A stretch of 64,000 nt of DNA from Cryobacterium melibiosiphilum (GTDB taxonomy: Bacteria > Actinomycetota > Actinomycetes > Actinomycetales > Microbacteriaceae): contig NZ_QZVS01000093.1 in NCBI RefSeq assembly GCF_003602235.1, positions 99,538 through 163,537 of the forward strand, given 5' to 3'. The notes beneath the pieces are model-generated. The model was given only the letters and a program-made list of their open reading frames with translations. It had not been told where the DNA came from and did not search any database. Each line of letters opens with the position of its first letter. Position 1 is the first letter of the stretch. Positions 1-7,611 of the stretch are shown here, piece after piece. Both the position numbers and the translations under genes were made by a program.

Positions 1-196
1 CGCTGAGCAGGGTGGGCATGAGCTGGGTGGTCGGGATGCCGGTGGCGACGGCGGTGAGCAGGCTCACGATGATCAGGGCGAGGAAGGCGTGAACCTTGAA
101 CTTCATGATCAGGGTGAGCAGTACGGCGATGGATGCGGCGGCGACGCCCAGCAGGGCGGGCGTCGACAGCACCCAGTTCAGGTCAAGATCGGTCAT
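1..196 (-). CDS. gntP: Gluconate permease, N-terminal fragment (runs off the window)
   Basis: The reverse strand from 196 reads MTDLDLNWVLSTPALLGVAA and continues with two hydrophobic stretches (about residues 9-28 and 36-55) up to the window edge. This resembles the N-terminus of GntP-family gluconate:H+ symporters of the inner membrane. The start ATG (194-196) shares one base with the stop of gntK (TGATG), so the two are translationally coupled. Uptake of gluconate followed by phosphorylation and 6-phosphogluconate oxidation is the evident pathway. Only about 65 residues are visible, so the family call leans on the gntK context. Confidence 0.75.
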   Translation of the reverse strand, partial: MTDLDLNWVLSTPALLGVAAASIAVLLTLIMKFKVHAFLALIIVSLLTAVATGIPTTQLMPTLLS

Positions 197-783
197 CAGT
201 GAGCTATCTCTTTCGGTTCGTTCGGGGTTGCTGGTGAAGTGAGCTGGGTGAGAATGAGGGCGACGATGGCGACGGGTGAGTTGACGAGGTCGATGCGGGC
301 GCCCGCTTCGTCGGCGGTGAGGGGCTCGAGAGCCTCGAACTGGGAGTCCAACAGGGTCGGAGGCATGTACTCGTGGTTGCGGTGGGTGAGGCGCTCGGCG
401 ATCAGGGCCTGGCTGCCGTAGAGCTCCATGAACACCAGGCTCGGCACGATGCCGCGCATCAGGTCGCGGTAGCCGCGCTTGAGGGCGGAACAGGCGATGA
501 CGATCGGCTCACCGCCGCCTGTCTCGGTCGGGGCGAGGGCATCGGCCACGGTCTGCGCGACGCGGGCCAGCCAGGGCAGGCGATCATTATCGGTGAGCGG
601 ATGCCCCGACGCCATTTTCGCGCGGGCCTCGCTCGAGTGCAGGTCGTCGCCGTCGACAAAGCGCAGTCCGAGGGAGTCGGCGAGTGCCTGCCCCACAGTG
701 GATTTGCCGCAGCCCTGCACTCCCATCACGACGATCGGACGGTGAGCCCCTGGCAGGGTGGGACGGGTGGTTTCATCAGTCAT
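196..783 (-). CDS. gntK: Gluconokinase
   Basis: ATP-dependent phosphorylation of gluconate to 6-phosphogluconate in the cytoplasm. The 195-residue product has a P-loop MGVQGCGKSTVG near residue 20, then DGDDLHS, the conserved LTDNDRLPWL segment and ACSALKRGYRD, all typical of the GntK family (usual length 165-200). The reading frame stays open further upstream, but the ATG at 783 is preceded by GCGGAG at a six-base spacing and begins the family-like part of the protein, so it was preferred to the ATG at 867. It overlaps the permease start and is divergent from gnd, which uses its product. Confidence 0.92.
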   Translation of the reverse strand: MTDETTRPTLPGAHRPIVVMGVQGCGKSTVGQALADSLGLRFVDGDDLHSSEARAKMASGHPLTDNDRLPWLARVAQTVADALAPTETGGGEPIVIACSALKRGYRDLMRGIVPSLVFMELYGSQALIAERLTHRNHEYMPPTLLDSQFEALEPLTADEAGARIDLVNSPVAIVALILTQLTSPATPNEPKEIAH

Positions 784-1005
784 TGACGCTCCGCGATTGT
801 CGGCCGTTGCTTCATTACATCGGATCATGGAGCGATTGCTCGCAATAAATCTGATTTCATTAAGCAACGCTACGCGTTATGTCTGATCTGTCAAACCGAG
901 GATAGGTCTCCCCCGTGTCGCACTGTGTCCCCCGTCTGTGGGCGCATGCAGCCGGGCGGGATACGCTTGACAGTGGTCTGGACAACCCGACCCGAAGGAG
1001 TAGAC
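784..1005. promoter_or_regulatory. Divergent gntK / gnd control region
   Basis: This 222-bp region separates the leftward gntK-gntP genes from the rightward gnd. It contains a perfect palindrome attgc-tc-gcaat (835-846). Around it are two imperfect 16-bp inverted copies beginning gttgctt (806-821, and 853-868 on the other strand). The arrangement would suit a GntR- or LacI-type regulator, but no such gene is in the window and the assignment is tentative. Confidence 0.35.
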
Positions 1006-2463
1006 GTGTCAGAAACCCGCGCAGCACAGGCAAACATTGGCGTAGTGGGACTGGCGGTGATGGGCTCGAACCTCGCCCGCAACCTCGCCAGCCGGGAGGG
1101 CAACACGGTCGCCGTGTTCAACCGCTCTTACTCGCGCACCGAGCTGCTGACCAGCGAACACCCCGAGGCCGGCTTCATCGCCTCGGAGACCATCGAAGAC
1201 TTCGTCGCCAGCCTGACCACCCCGCGCACCGCGATCATCATGGTGCAGGCCGGCAAGGGTACCGACGCCGTGATCAGCCAGCTGTCCGCGCTCTTCGAGC
1301 CCGGGGACATCATCGTCGATGGCGGCAATGCCGACTTCCAGGACACCATCCGTCGCGAGAAGGAGAACAGCGCCAAGGGCCTCAACTTCGTCGGCGCCGG
1401 CATCTCCGGTGGCGAAGAGGGCGCACTGCACGGTCCCAGCATCATGCCCGGCGGTTCCGTGGAGGCCTACAAGACCCTCGGCCCGATCCTCGAGTCGATC
1501 GCCGCGATCATCGACGGCGTGCCGTGCGTCACCCACATCGGCACCGACGGTGCCGGCCACTTCGTGAAGATGATCCACAACGGCATCGAATACGCCGACA
1601 TGCAGCTCATCGCCGAGGCCTACGACCTGCTGCGCCGCGTCGGAGGTCACTCCCCCGCCGCGATCGCCGACATCTTCGCCGAGTGGAACACCGGCGAGCT
1701 GAACAGCTACCTCATCGAGATCACCGCCGAGATCCTGCGCCAGGTGGACCCGAAGACCGACAAGCCCTTCATCGACATCGTGCTCGACGAGGCTGGCTCC
1801 AAGGGCACCGGAGTCTGGACCGTGCAGAACTCCCTCGACCTCGGCGTTCCCGTCGGCGGCATCGCCGAAGCCGTCTTCGCCCGCGCCGTCTCCGCCCACC
1901 CGGAACAGCGCGGCCCGGTGCGTGCCACGCTCACCGCTCGCCCCGAAATCGCCATCGTCGGCGACACCTTCCAGGAAGATGTGCGCCAGGCGCTCTACGC
2001 CTCGAAGATCGTCGCCTACGCCCAGGGCTTCGACGCGATCATCGCCGGCGCAGTCAAGTACGGCTGGAGCATCGACAAGGGTGCCATCGCGACCATCTGG
2101 CGCGGCGGCTGCATCATTCGCGCGCAGTTCCTGAACCGCATCGTGGATGCCTACAACAACGACCCGTCGATCCCGAGCCTGCTGGTGGACAAGTACTTCG
2201 CCGATGCCGTCGCCACGAGCGAGGCGGCCTGGCGCCGCGTCGTCTCGACCGCCGCGCTCTCGGGCGTGCCGGTTCCCGGCTTCGGCTCGAGCCTGAGCTA
2301 CTTCGACTCGCTCGCCAGCGAGCGCCTGCCCGCCGCCCTCGTGCAGGGCCAGCGCGACTACTTCGGAGCGCACACCTACAAGCGCGTCGACATGCCCGGC
2401 ACGTTCCACACGCTGTGGTCGGGCGACCGCAGCGAGGTCGCGACCGAGGGGTCGTCGCACTAG
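1006..2463 (+). CDS. gnd: 6-phosphogluconate dehydrogenase, decarboxylating
   Basis: Oxidative pentose phosphate pathway enzyme converting 6-phosphogluconate to ribulose 5-phosphate with NADP reduction. The 485-residue length matches long-type Gnd. Visible motifs are the Rossmann stretch VVGLAVMGSNLARNLA (about 13-28), the substrate region SGGEEGALHGPSIMPGG and the helix HFVKMIHNGIEYADMQLI with the catalytic lysine. The GTG at 1006 follows GAAGGAG by five bases, and the encoded VSETRAAQANIGVVG agrees with family N-termini. The longer ATG option at 925 has no such site. It lies divergent to gntK, which supplies its substrate. Confidence 0.95.
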   Translation: MSETRAAQANIGVVGLAVMGSNLARNLASREGNTVAVFNRSYSRTELLTSEHPEAGFIASETIEDFVASLTTPRTAIIMVQAGKGTDAVISQLSALFEPGDIIVDGGNADFQDTIRREKENSAKGLNFVGAGISGGEEGALHGPSIMPGGSVEAYKTLGPILESIAAIIDGVPCVTHIGTDGAGHFVKMIHNGIEYADMQLIAEAYDLLRRVGGHSPAAIADIFAEWNTGELNSYLIEITAEILRQVDPKTDKPFIDIVLDEAGSKGTGVWTVQNSLDLGVPVGGIAEAVFARAVSAHPEQRGPVRATLTARPEIAIVGDTFQEDVRQALYASKIVAYAQGFDAIIAGAVKYGWSIDKGAIATIWRGGCIIRAQFLNRIVDAYNNDPSIPSLLVDKYFADAVATSEAAWRRVVSTAALSGVPVPGFGSSLSYFDSLASERLPAALVQGQRDYFGAHTYKRVDMPGTFHTLWSGDRSEVATEGSSH

Positions 2464-2541
2464 CAGCATCCGCTTCGCGGGCAGCTGATGCCGGGCTCGT
2501 CTCAGACAGCAGCCCGCCGGCATCCGCTCACCACGACCAGC

Positions 2542-2588
2542 CCAATGGCCCCGGCCCGAGTCTTCACGACTCGGGCCGGGGCCATTGG
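2542..2588. terminator. Hairpin after gnd
   Basis: A perfect 21-bp inverted repeat with a five-base loop (left arm 2542-2562, right arm 2568-2588) lies 78 bp after the gnd stop. There is no long T-run, which is common for GC-rich terminators. Confidence 0.75.
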
Positions 2589-2751
2589 TATCTTCCCGAT
2601 GCACGAGAGCCCTGACGTTGCTTGTCCTGGGCGTACGGACGAAGGGCGCCAGAGCTGATGTGTATGGGGACAAACGGGGCTTGCTTGCGTTGATTCGGCG
2701 GCACGGCCCGCGAAGTGTACCCGCTGGGCCCATGCCACTCCCTCGCCCATC

Positions 2752-2852
2752 GCGAGTGGGCGCAAATGGCCCCTTGCGCGGCGATCATGGGGCCTTTTGC
2801 GCCCACTCGCGGCCGTCATCATGACCTTATGGGGCTATTTGCGCCCACTCGC
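2752..2852. repeat. 22-bp palindromic repeat, cluster A (3 copies)
   Basis: Copies lie at 2752-2773 (sequence gcgagtgggcgcaaatggcc plus cc), 2789-2810 and 2831-2852. The last two are inverted relative to the first. Copies 1 and 2 pair with one mismatch into a long hairpin with a 15-base loop. The same unit, in the same inverted pair plus single copy layout, recurs at 3437-3526. The rest of the 2589-2921 gap shows nothing recognisable. Confidence 0.85.
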
Positions 2853-2921
2853 GAACGAGGTGTCAGAGTTCGGATGCCTCGGGCCGTTTCCCACCCCCGT
2901 CTGGAATACTGGGGAGAGAAT

Positions 2922-3293
2922 ATGACTATGTCGAATGAGCACCCCGAACTGTCCGGCTACCAACCCTCCGGCAACGAGCGCCCGCTGCGCAGCAAACACC
3001 TGACCCGCGCGATGCGGGTCATCGTGGTGCTCGGGCTCGTGGCTCTCGTCGTGCCGGGCGTGCTGACGACCGTGCAGGTCGCCACGACCACCGCGACCAA
3101 CGGATGCCTCGCCGCCGTCGCCCAGTACTACCCCCAGTCGGTCGACTACGACGCCCGGTTCGAGCTCTCGGGCGCCGGCGGTTTCGGGTGGCAGTGCTAC
3201 GCCATCGACCAGCACGAGCGCGAGACCTTCGTGACGGCGCTCGGCATCATTCCGAGCGCCCCGAGACAGGTCACCCCGGGTACACCGGCCTAA
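2922..3293 (+). CDS. Small membrane protein of unknown function
   Basis: A 123-residue protein not recognised. A polar N-terminus (MTMSNEHPELSGYQPSGNER) and a basic stretch precede one clear hydrophobic helix (about residues 30-50, VIVVLGLVALVVPGVLTTVQVA). About 70 extracytoplasmic residues follow, with two cysteines (NGCLAAV and WQCYAI) that could form a disulfide. The ATG at 2922 follows GGGGAGAG closely; a second in-frame ATG lies at 2928. The gene stands alone between two repeat clusters and is convergent with prs. Single-pass topology with the C-terminus outside is an inference. Confidence 0.7.
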   Translation: MTMSNEHPELSGYQPSGNERPLRSKHLTRAMRVIVVLGLVALVVPGVLTTVQVATTTATNGCLAAVAQYYPQSVDYDARFELSGAGGFGWQCYAIDQHERETFVTALGIIPSAPRQVTPGTPA

Positions 3294-3379
3294 CTGATCC
3301 ACATCACACCAGACCGTCCGGGTGTCCCAACCCGAGCGACCTGTGACCACTCAGGACGAACGGGCTGGCCCGGGACGTT

Positions 3380-3409
3380 CTGTGACACCTCGTGCGCGAG
3401 GTGTCACAG
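3380..3409. terminator. Hairpin between the small membrane protein gene and prs
   Basis: A perfect 13-bp stem with a four-base loop (ctgtgacacctcg / cgaggtgtcacag) lies between convergent genes and could end transcription from both sides. No T-run is present. Confidence 0.6.
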
Positions 3410-3436
3410 ATGACCCCTTGGGCAGGCGTTGGCACC

Positions 3437-3526
3437 GCGAGTGGGCTCAAATGGCCCCATGATCGCCGTCGAAGGGGCTATTTGAGCCCACTCGCGAGCG
3501 GCAAGGGGCTATTTGCGCCCACTCGC
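3437..3526. repeat. 22-bp palindromic repeat, cluster B (3 copies)
   Basis: Copies lie at 3437-3458, 3474-3495 (inverted) and 3505-3526 (inverted). The first two carry matching changes (gggCTCaaa opposite tttGAGccc) relative to the CGC/GCG version in cluster A, so base pairing of the hairpin is kept. Cluster B ends shortly before the prs stop codon (prs is on the other strand). Confidence 0.85.
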
Positions 3527-3554
3527 GAGCGGCTGGGCTGCATCAAATCTGGCG

Positions 3555-4532
3555 CTACGCGGCGCCGTCGAACATCGAGGTGACGGAACCCTCGTCGAAG
3601 ACCTCGTGGATCGCGCGCGCGAGCAGCGGTGCGATCGGCAGCACGGTCAGGGTCGGGAAGCGCTTCTCCGGCGGGATCGGCAGCGTGTCGGTGACGACAA
3701 CGGCCGAGATGGCCGGGTTCTGCAGCATGTCCACGGCCGGATCGCTGAACACGGCGTGGGTCGCGGCGACGACGACGCCGATGGCGCCGGCCTCGCGCAG
3801 GGCCTCGGCGGCGAGGGCGATGGTGCGTCCGGTGTCGATCATGTCGTCGACGAGCAGGCAGACGCGGCCCTCGACCTGGCCGACGATCTCGTGCACGCTG
3901 ACCCGGTTCGGCACGAGCGGGTCGCGACGCTTGTGGATGATGGCGAGCGGCACGCCGAGGCGGTCGCTCCAGATGTCTGCGACGCGCACGCGGCCCATGT
4001 CGGGCGACACGATGGTGAGGGTGGCGGGGTCGAGCTTCTCGCGGAAGTGCTCGAGCAGCACCGGCATCGCGAAGAGGTGGTCGACGGGGCCGTCGAAGAA
4101 GCCCTGGATCTGCGCGGCGTGCAGGTCGATCGACATGATGCGGTCGGCGCCGGCAACCTTGAACAGGTCGGCGACGAGGCGGGCGGAGATCGGCTCGCGG
4201 CCGCGGCCCTTCTTGTCCTGGCGGGCGTACGGGTAGAACGGCGCGACGACGGTGATGCGCTTGGCGGAGGCCCGCTTGAGCGCGTCGACCATGATGAGCT
4301 GTTCCATCAGCCACTCGTTGATGGGGGCCGTGTGGGACTGGATGACGAAGGCATCCGAGCCGCGCACACTCTCGTCGAAGCGGGCATACAGTTCGCCGTT
4401 GGCGAAGGTGCGGGCGTCGGTGTGCAGGAGCTCAGAGCCGAGTTCCGTGGCGATGTCGAGCGCGAGCTGCGGGTGCGCTCGCCCCGAGACCAGTACTAGT
4501 CGTTTGTCTCCGCTGGTTTTGATCTCCGACAC
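3555..4532 (-). CDS. prs: Ribose-phosphate pyrophosphokinase
   Basis: Makes PRPP from ribose 5-phosphate and ATP for nucleotide, histidine, tryptophan and NAD synthesis. The 325-residue product shows the PRPP synthase signature (SIDLHAAQIQGFFD), the RQDKKGRGREPISA flexible-loop region and the PRPP-binding motif LLVDDMIDTGRT, with class I length. The start is a GTG at 4532 that directly abuts the glmU stop (TAGGTG), with GGAG about ten bases upstream inside glmU, so translation is coupled. The glmU-prs order is usual in Gram-positive bacteria. Confidence 0.95.
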   Translation of the reverse strand: MSEIKTSGDKRLVLVSGRAHPQLALDIATELGSELLHTDARTFANGELYARFDESVRGSDAFVIQSHTAPINEWLMEQLIMVDALKRASAKRITVVAPFYPYARQDKKGRGREPISARLVADLFKVAGADRIMSIDLHAAQIQGFFDGPVDHLFAMPVLLEHFREKLDPATLTIVSPDMGRVRVADIWSDRLGVPLAIIHKRRDPLVPNRVSVHEIVGQVEGRVCLLVDDMIDTGRTIALAAEALREAGAIGVVVAATHAVFSDPAVDMLQNPAISAVVVTDTLPIPPEKRFPTLTVLPIAPLLARAIHEVFDEGSVTSMFDGAA

Positions 4533-5975
4533 CTATTCTCCACTCACCGTGCTGTTAGTACTCTCGGATGCGGCTGTGGCGGCATCCGTTCCGGGGCGGT
4601 GAGCCTGAACCCACCCACCCATGTTGCGCTGCGGAGCCACACTGATTGCGAGGTCCCCGGCCGCCACGTTTTTGCGCACGACCGTTCCTGCTCCGGTGTA
4701 AGCTCCGTCACCAATTGTAATCGGCGCCACGAAGACGTTGTGCGACCCCGTGCGCACGTGGCTGCCCACCGTGCTGTGGTGCTTGGCCACGCCGTCATAG
4801 TTGGCGAAGATCGTGCCGGCACCGATGTTCGAGTGCTCCCCGACCACGGCGTCACCGACGTAGCTGAGGTGTGGCACCTTGCTGCCGGCGCCGATCTGCG
4901 CGTTCTTGGTCTCAACGAAGGCGCCGATCTTGCCGTCTTCGCCGAGCACGGTTCCGGGGCGCAGGTAGGAGAACGGGCCGACGGATGCCCCGGCGCCGAT
5001 CACCGCGAGCGTCGCGTCGGTGCGCTTCACGATTGCACCGGCCCCGATCTCGCAGTCGCGCAGGGTCGTGTCGGGCCCGATGATGGCGCCCGTCGCGATG
5101 GTCGTGGCACCCTCGATCTGGGTGCCCGGCAGCAGCGTCACGTCGGGCGCGAGGGCGGCCTTGAGGTCGATCCAGGTGGTGGCCGGGTCCTGCACGGTCA
5201 CGCCGGCGAGCTGCCAGCCGCGCACGATGAGCGCGTTGAGCTTCTGCGCGGCCTCGCTGAGCTGGGCGCGGTCGTTGATCCCGGCGACCAGCCACGGGTC
5301 GTCGACGGGAACGGCGGTGACCTCGGAGCCGGCGCGGCGCAGCAGGCCCACCACGTCGGTGAGGTATTTTTCGCCCTGGGAGTTGTCGAGGGTGAGCTGG
5401 GCGAGCTGGTCGCGCAGCGCTGTCAGCGTGAACAGGTAGACGCCGGCGTTGATCTCGTCGACGGCGAGTTCGGCATCCGTCGCATCTTTCTGCTCGACGA
5501 TGTGGTCGAACGCGCCGGCCGCCGAGCGGATGATGCGCCCGTAGCCGGTGGGGTCGTCGGGGAACGCCGAGAGCACGGTGCCGGAGGCGGCGCTGCCGCG
5601 GTGCACGGTGAGAAACGCGGTGAGGGTCGCGGCGTCGAGGAGCGGCACGTCGCCGTTGATGACGAGCACGTCGCCGTCCCAGTCGGCCGGCAGCGCTTCG
5701 ACGGCCTGTTCGACGGCGCGGCCGGTGCCGGGGATCTCGTCCTGGTCGACGATGAGGCTCTCGGGGAGGTCCTCGGTCACGAGGGCGGCGAGGCGGTCAC
5801 GTTCGTGCCGCACGACGGTGACGACGTGCGCGGCGTCGAGCGCGCGTGCGGTGGCGAAGACGTGGCTGACGATCGGTACCCCGGCAAGCGGATGCAGCAA
5901 CTTCGGCAGCGTGGACTTCATGCGGGTGCCCTGTCCGGCGGCGAGCACGATGATGGCGAGTCGGGAGTCTGTCAC
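4533..5975 (-). CDS. glmU: Bifunctional UDP-GlcNAc pyrophosphorylase / GlcN-1-P acetyltransferase
   Basis: Makes UDP-N-acetylglucosamine for peptidoglycan and other glycans. The N-terminal uridylyltransferase half carries LAAGQGTRMKSTLPKLLHPL, and VINGDVPLLD follows. The C-terminal half is a left-handed beta-helix of hexapeptide repeats ending in YTGAGTVVRKNVAAGDLAIS. At 480 residues the length is normal for actinobacterial GlmU. The GTG at 5975 (VTDSRLAIIVLAAGQG) was chosen over upstream ATGs because it is preceded by AGAGGA at eight bases and matches the usual N-terminus. The longer frame would approach the tRNA gene. It is upstream of and coupled to prs. Confidence 0.94.
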   Translation of the reverse strand: MTDSRLAIIVLAAGQGTRMKSTLPKLLHPLAGVPIVSHVFATARALDAAHVVTVVRHERDRLAALVTEDLPESLIVDQDEIPGTGRAVEQAVEALPADWDGDVLVINGDVPLLDAATLTAFLTVHRGSAASGTVLSAFPDDPTGYGRIIRSAAGAFDHIVEQKDATDAELAVDEINAGVYLFTLTALRDQLAQLTLDNSQGEKYLTDVVGLLRRAGSEVTAVPVDDPWLVAGINDRAQLSEAAQKLNALIVRGWQLAGVTVQDPATTWIDLKAALAPDVTLLPGTQIEGATTIATGAIIGPDTTLRDCEIGAGAIVKRTDATLAVIGAGASVGPFSYLRPGTVLGEDGKIGAFVETKNAQIGAGSKVPHLSYVGDAVVGEHSNIGAGTIFANYDGVAKHHSTVGSHVRTGSHNVFVAPITIGDGAYTGAGTVVRKNVAAGDLAISVAPQRNMGGWVQAHRPGTDAATAASESTNSTVSGE

Positions 5976-6068
5976 GTGGGGAGTCCTCTGAATTTTCTTC
6001 ACTGCGGAAAGGTCTGCGCCGGGATGTGGGCGCGTGGTCATCGTGGAATGAATCATCGTGGGTGAGGG

Positions 6069-6140
6069 CTCCGCCACCAGGATTCGAACCTGGACCGAAC
6101 AACTCCAAAGGTTGCCGTGCTGCCGTTACACTATGGCGGA
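6069..6140 (-). tRNA. tRNA-Gln (anticodon TTG)
   Basis: The reverse strand folds as a 72-nt cloverleaf: acceptor stem TCCGCCA/TGGCGGA, T-arm with GGTTCGAATCC, anticodon loop CTTTGGA giving anticodon TTG, discriminator G. No CCA is encoded. It lies upstream of glmU in the same direction. Confidence 0.95.
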
Positions 6141-6232
6141 ACGCGTCGGCCGTGTGGTCGACAACCCCTCAAGTCTGCCAGACGCGGGCGGCTCGGGCGG
6201 CACCCACGGCCCCGAGCCGGGATAATGGGGGA

Positions 6233-6724
6233 ATGCCTGGCCATGATGAAGTCGACCGAATTGTGGATTCCTGGCTGCGAGAACGCCCTGATCTGGACTT
6301 TTCCCCGCTGCAGGTGCTCTCCCGGGTCGCCCGGCTGTCGAAGCATCTCGACCGCGCACGGCGCACCGCCTTCACCCGCTCCGAGCTGCAGTCGTGGGAA
6401 TTCGACGTGCTGTCGGCGCTGCGACGCGCCGGCGCCCCCTATGAGCTGAGCCCGAAGGCGCTGCTGCTGCAGACCCTGGTCTCGAGCGGCACCATGACGA
6501 ACCGTATCGACGGGCTCGTAGAGCGGGGCCTCGTGAAGCGGCGCACCGATCCCAACGATGGCCGCGGCATCCGGGTCAGCATGACAGCGGATGGCCTCAG
6601 TCGCGTCGACGCCGCCATCACCCGGCTCGTGGACGCCGAGGCCGAGCTGCTGGGCACGCTCACCGTGGCCGAGCAGGCACACCTCGCCGACCTGCTGCGC
6701 AAGCTCAGCCTCGACTTCGACTGA
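6233..6724 (+). CDS. MarR-family transcriptional regulator
   Basis: A 163-residue winged-helix regulator. A long N-terminal helix region is followed by the DNA-binding core with LLLQTLVSSGTMTNRIDGLVERGLVKR (recognition helix) and the wing RRTDPNDGRGIRVSMTADG, then a dimerisation helix. The DPNDGRGIRV wing signature is typical of MarR proteins. A box GATAAT (6221-6226) ends six bases before the ATG, so the transcript may be leaderless. It is convergent with pstB. No obvious target gene is adjacent and no ligand can be inferred. Confidence 0.88.
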   Translation: MPGHDEVDRIVDSWLRERPDLDFSPLQVLSRVARLSKHLDRARRTAFTRSELQSWEFDVLSALRRAGAPYELSPKALLLQTLVSSGTMTNRIDGLVERGLVKRRTDPNDGRGIRVSMTADGLSRVDAAITRLVDAEAELLGTLTVAEQAHLADLLRKLSLDFD

Positions 6725-6740
6725 GTGCACGGGCGGTTGG

Positions 6741-7574
6741 TTAGCCGAAGCGGCCGTTGACGTAGTCGGCGGTGCGGCTGTCGATCGGGTCGCCGAACAT
6801 CAGCTCGGTCGGGCCGTGCTCGACGATGCCGCCGGGGGTGCCCTGCGCGGCGAGGAAGAACGCGCAGTTCTGGGAGACCCGCTGGGCCTGCTGCATATTG
6901 TGCGTGACGATGACGATCGTGACCTCATGGGCGAGGTCGGTCATCGTCTCCTCGATCACGCGCGTCGAGGTCGGGTCGAGGGCCGAGCAGGGCTCGTCCA
7001 TGAGGAGCACCCGCGGGCGCACGCTGAGCGAGCGGGCGATGCAGAGGCGCTGCTGCTGACCTCCGGAGAGGCCGCCGCCGGGTGCGCGAAGGCGGTCGCG
7101 TACCTCTTTCCACAGCCCGGCTTTGGTCAGCGAGACCTCGACGAGCTCGTCCTTGTCCGAGCGCGAGATGCGGGTGCCCGTCAGTTTGAGCCCGGCGACG
7201 ACGTTGTCGTAGATGGACATTGCCGGAAAGGGATTCGGTTTCTGGAAGACCATCCCGATCTCCTTGCGCGCGTCGGTCAGGCGCCGGGACGCGTCGTAGA
7301 TGTCGTGCCCGTCGAGGTGCACCTCGCCGGCCAGGGAAGCTGACGGGACCAGTTCGTGCATGCGGTTCAGGATGCGCAGGAATGTCGACTTGCCACAACC
7401 CGACGGCCCGATCAACGCCGTGACCTGCCCCGCCTCCATCGTGAGCGATACCCGGTCGAGCACCTTGTGGGTACCGAACCAGGCCGAGATCGACTGGGCG
7501 TCCAGGGTGGCCAGGGCGTTGACGGGAGGCGCGGCCGGAAAATCGAGGGCCGGAATGTCCAGGAAGGTGGTCAT
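6741..7574 (-). CDS. pstB: Phosphate ABC transporter ATP-binding protein
   Basis: Cytoplasmic ATPase driving phosphate import through PstC-PstA. The 277-residue protein has Walker A GPSGCGKST (56-64), the Q-loop MVFQKPNPFPAMSIYDNV typical of PstB, signature LSGGQQQRL and Walker B VLLMDEPCSALDP, with the H-loop THNM. About 25 extra residues precede the domain. The ATG at 7574 follows GAGAAAGAC. Unusually, it lies last in the operon and is separated from pstC, pstA and pstS by six surface-protein genes, which suggests those genes are co-expressed with the transporter. Confidence 0.95.
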   Translation of the reverse strand: MTTFLDIPALDFPAAPPVNALATLDAQSISAWFGTHKVLDRVSLTMEAGQVTALIGPSGCGKSTFLRILNRMHELVPSASLAGEVHLDGHDIYDASRRLTDARKEIGMVFQKPNPFPAMSIYDNVVAGLKLTGTRISRSDKDELVEVSLTKAGLWKEVRDRLRAPGGGLSGGQQQRLCIARSLSVRPRVLLMDEPCSALDPTSTRVIEETMTDLAHEVTIVIVTHNMQQAQRVSQNCAFFLAAQGTPGGIVEHGPTELMFGDPIDSRTADYVNGRFG

Positions 7575-7611
7575 CAGTGTCTTTCTCGGGTATCTGGGTG
7601 GGAACGCGGGG

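Noticed and set aside
915..2615. Long open frames overlapping gnd on both strands (566 and 574 codons)
   Set aside because: They are low-complexity Arg/His/Gly-rich products typical of shadow frames in high-GC genes; gnd itself has clear motifs and a ribosome-binding site.
2752..3526. Terminal inverted repeats of an insertion sequence enclosing the 2922-3293 gene
   Set aside because: No transposase or target duplication is present, and each cluster has three copies in mixed orientation.
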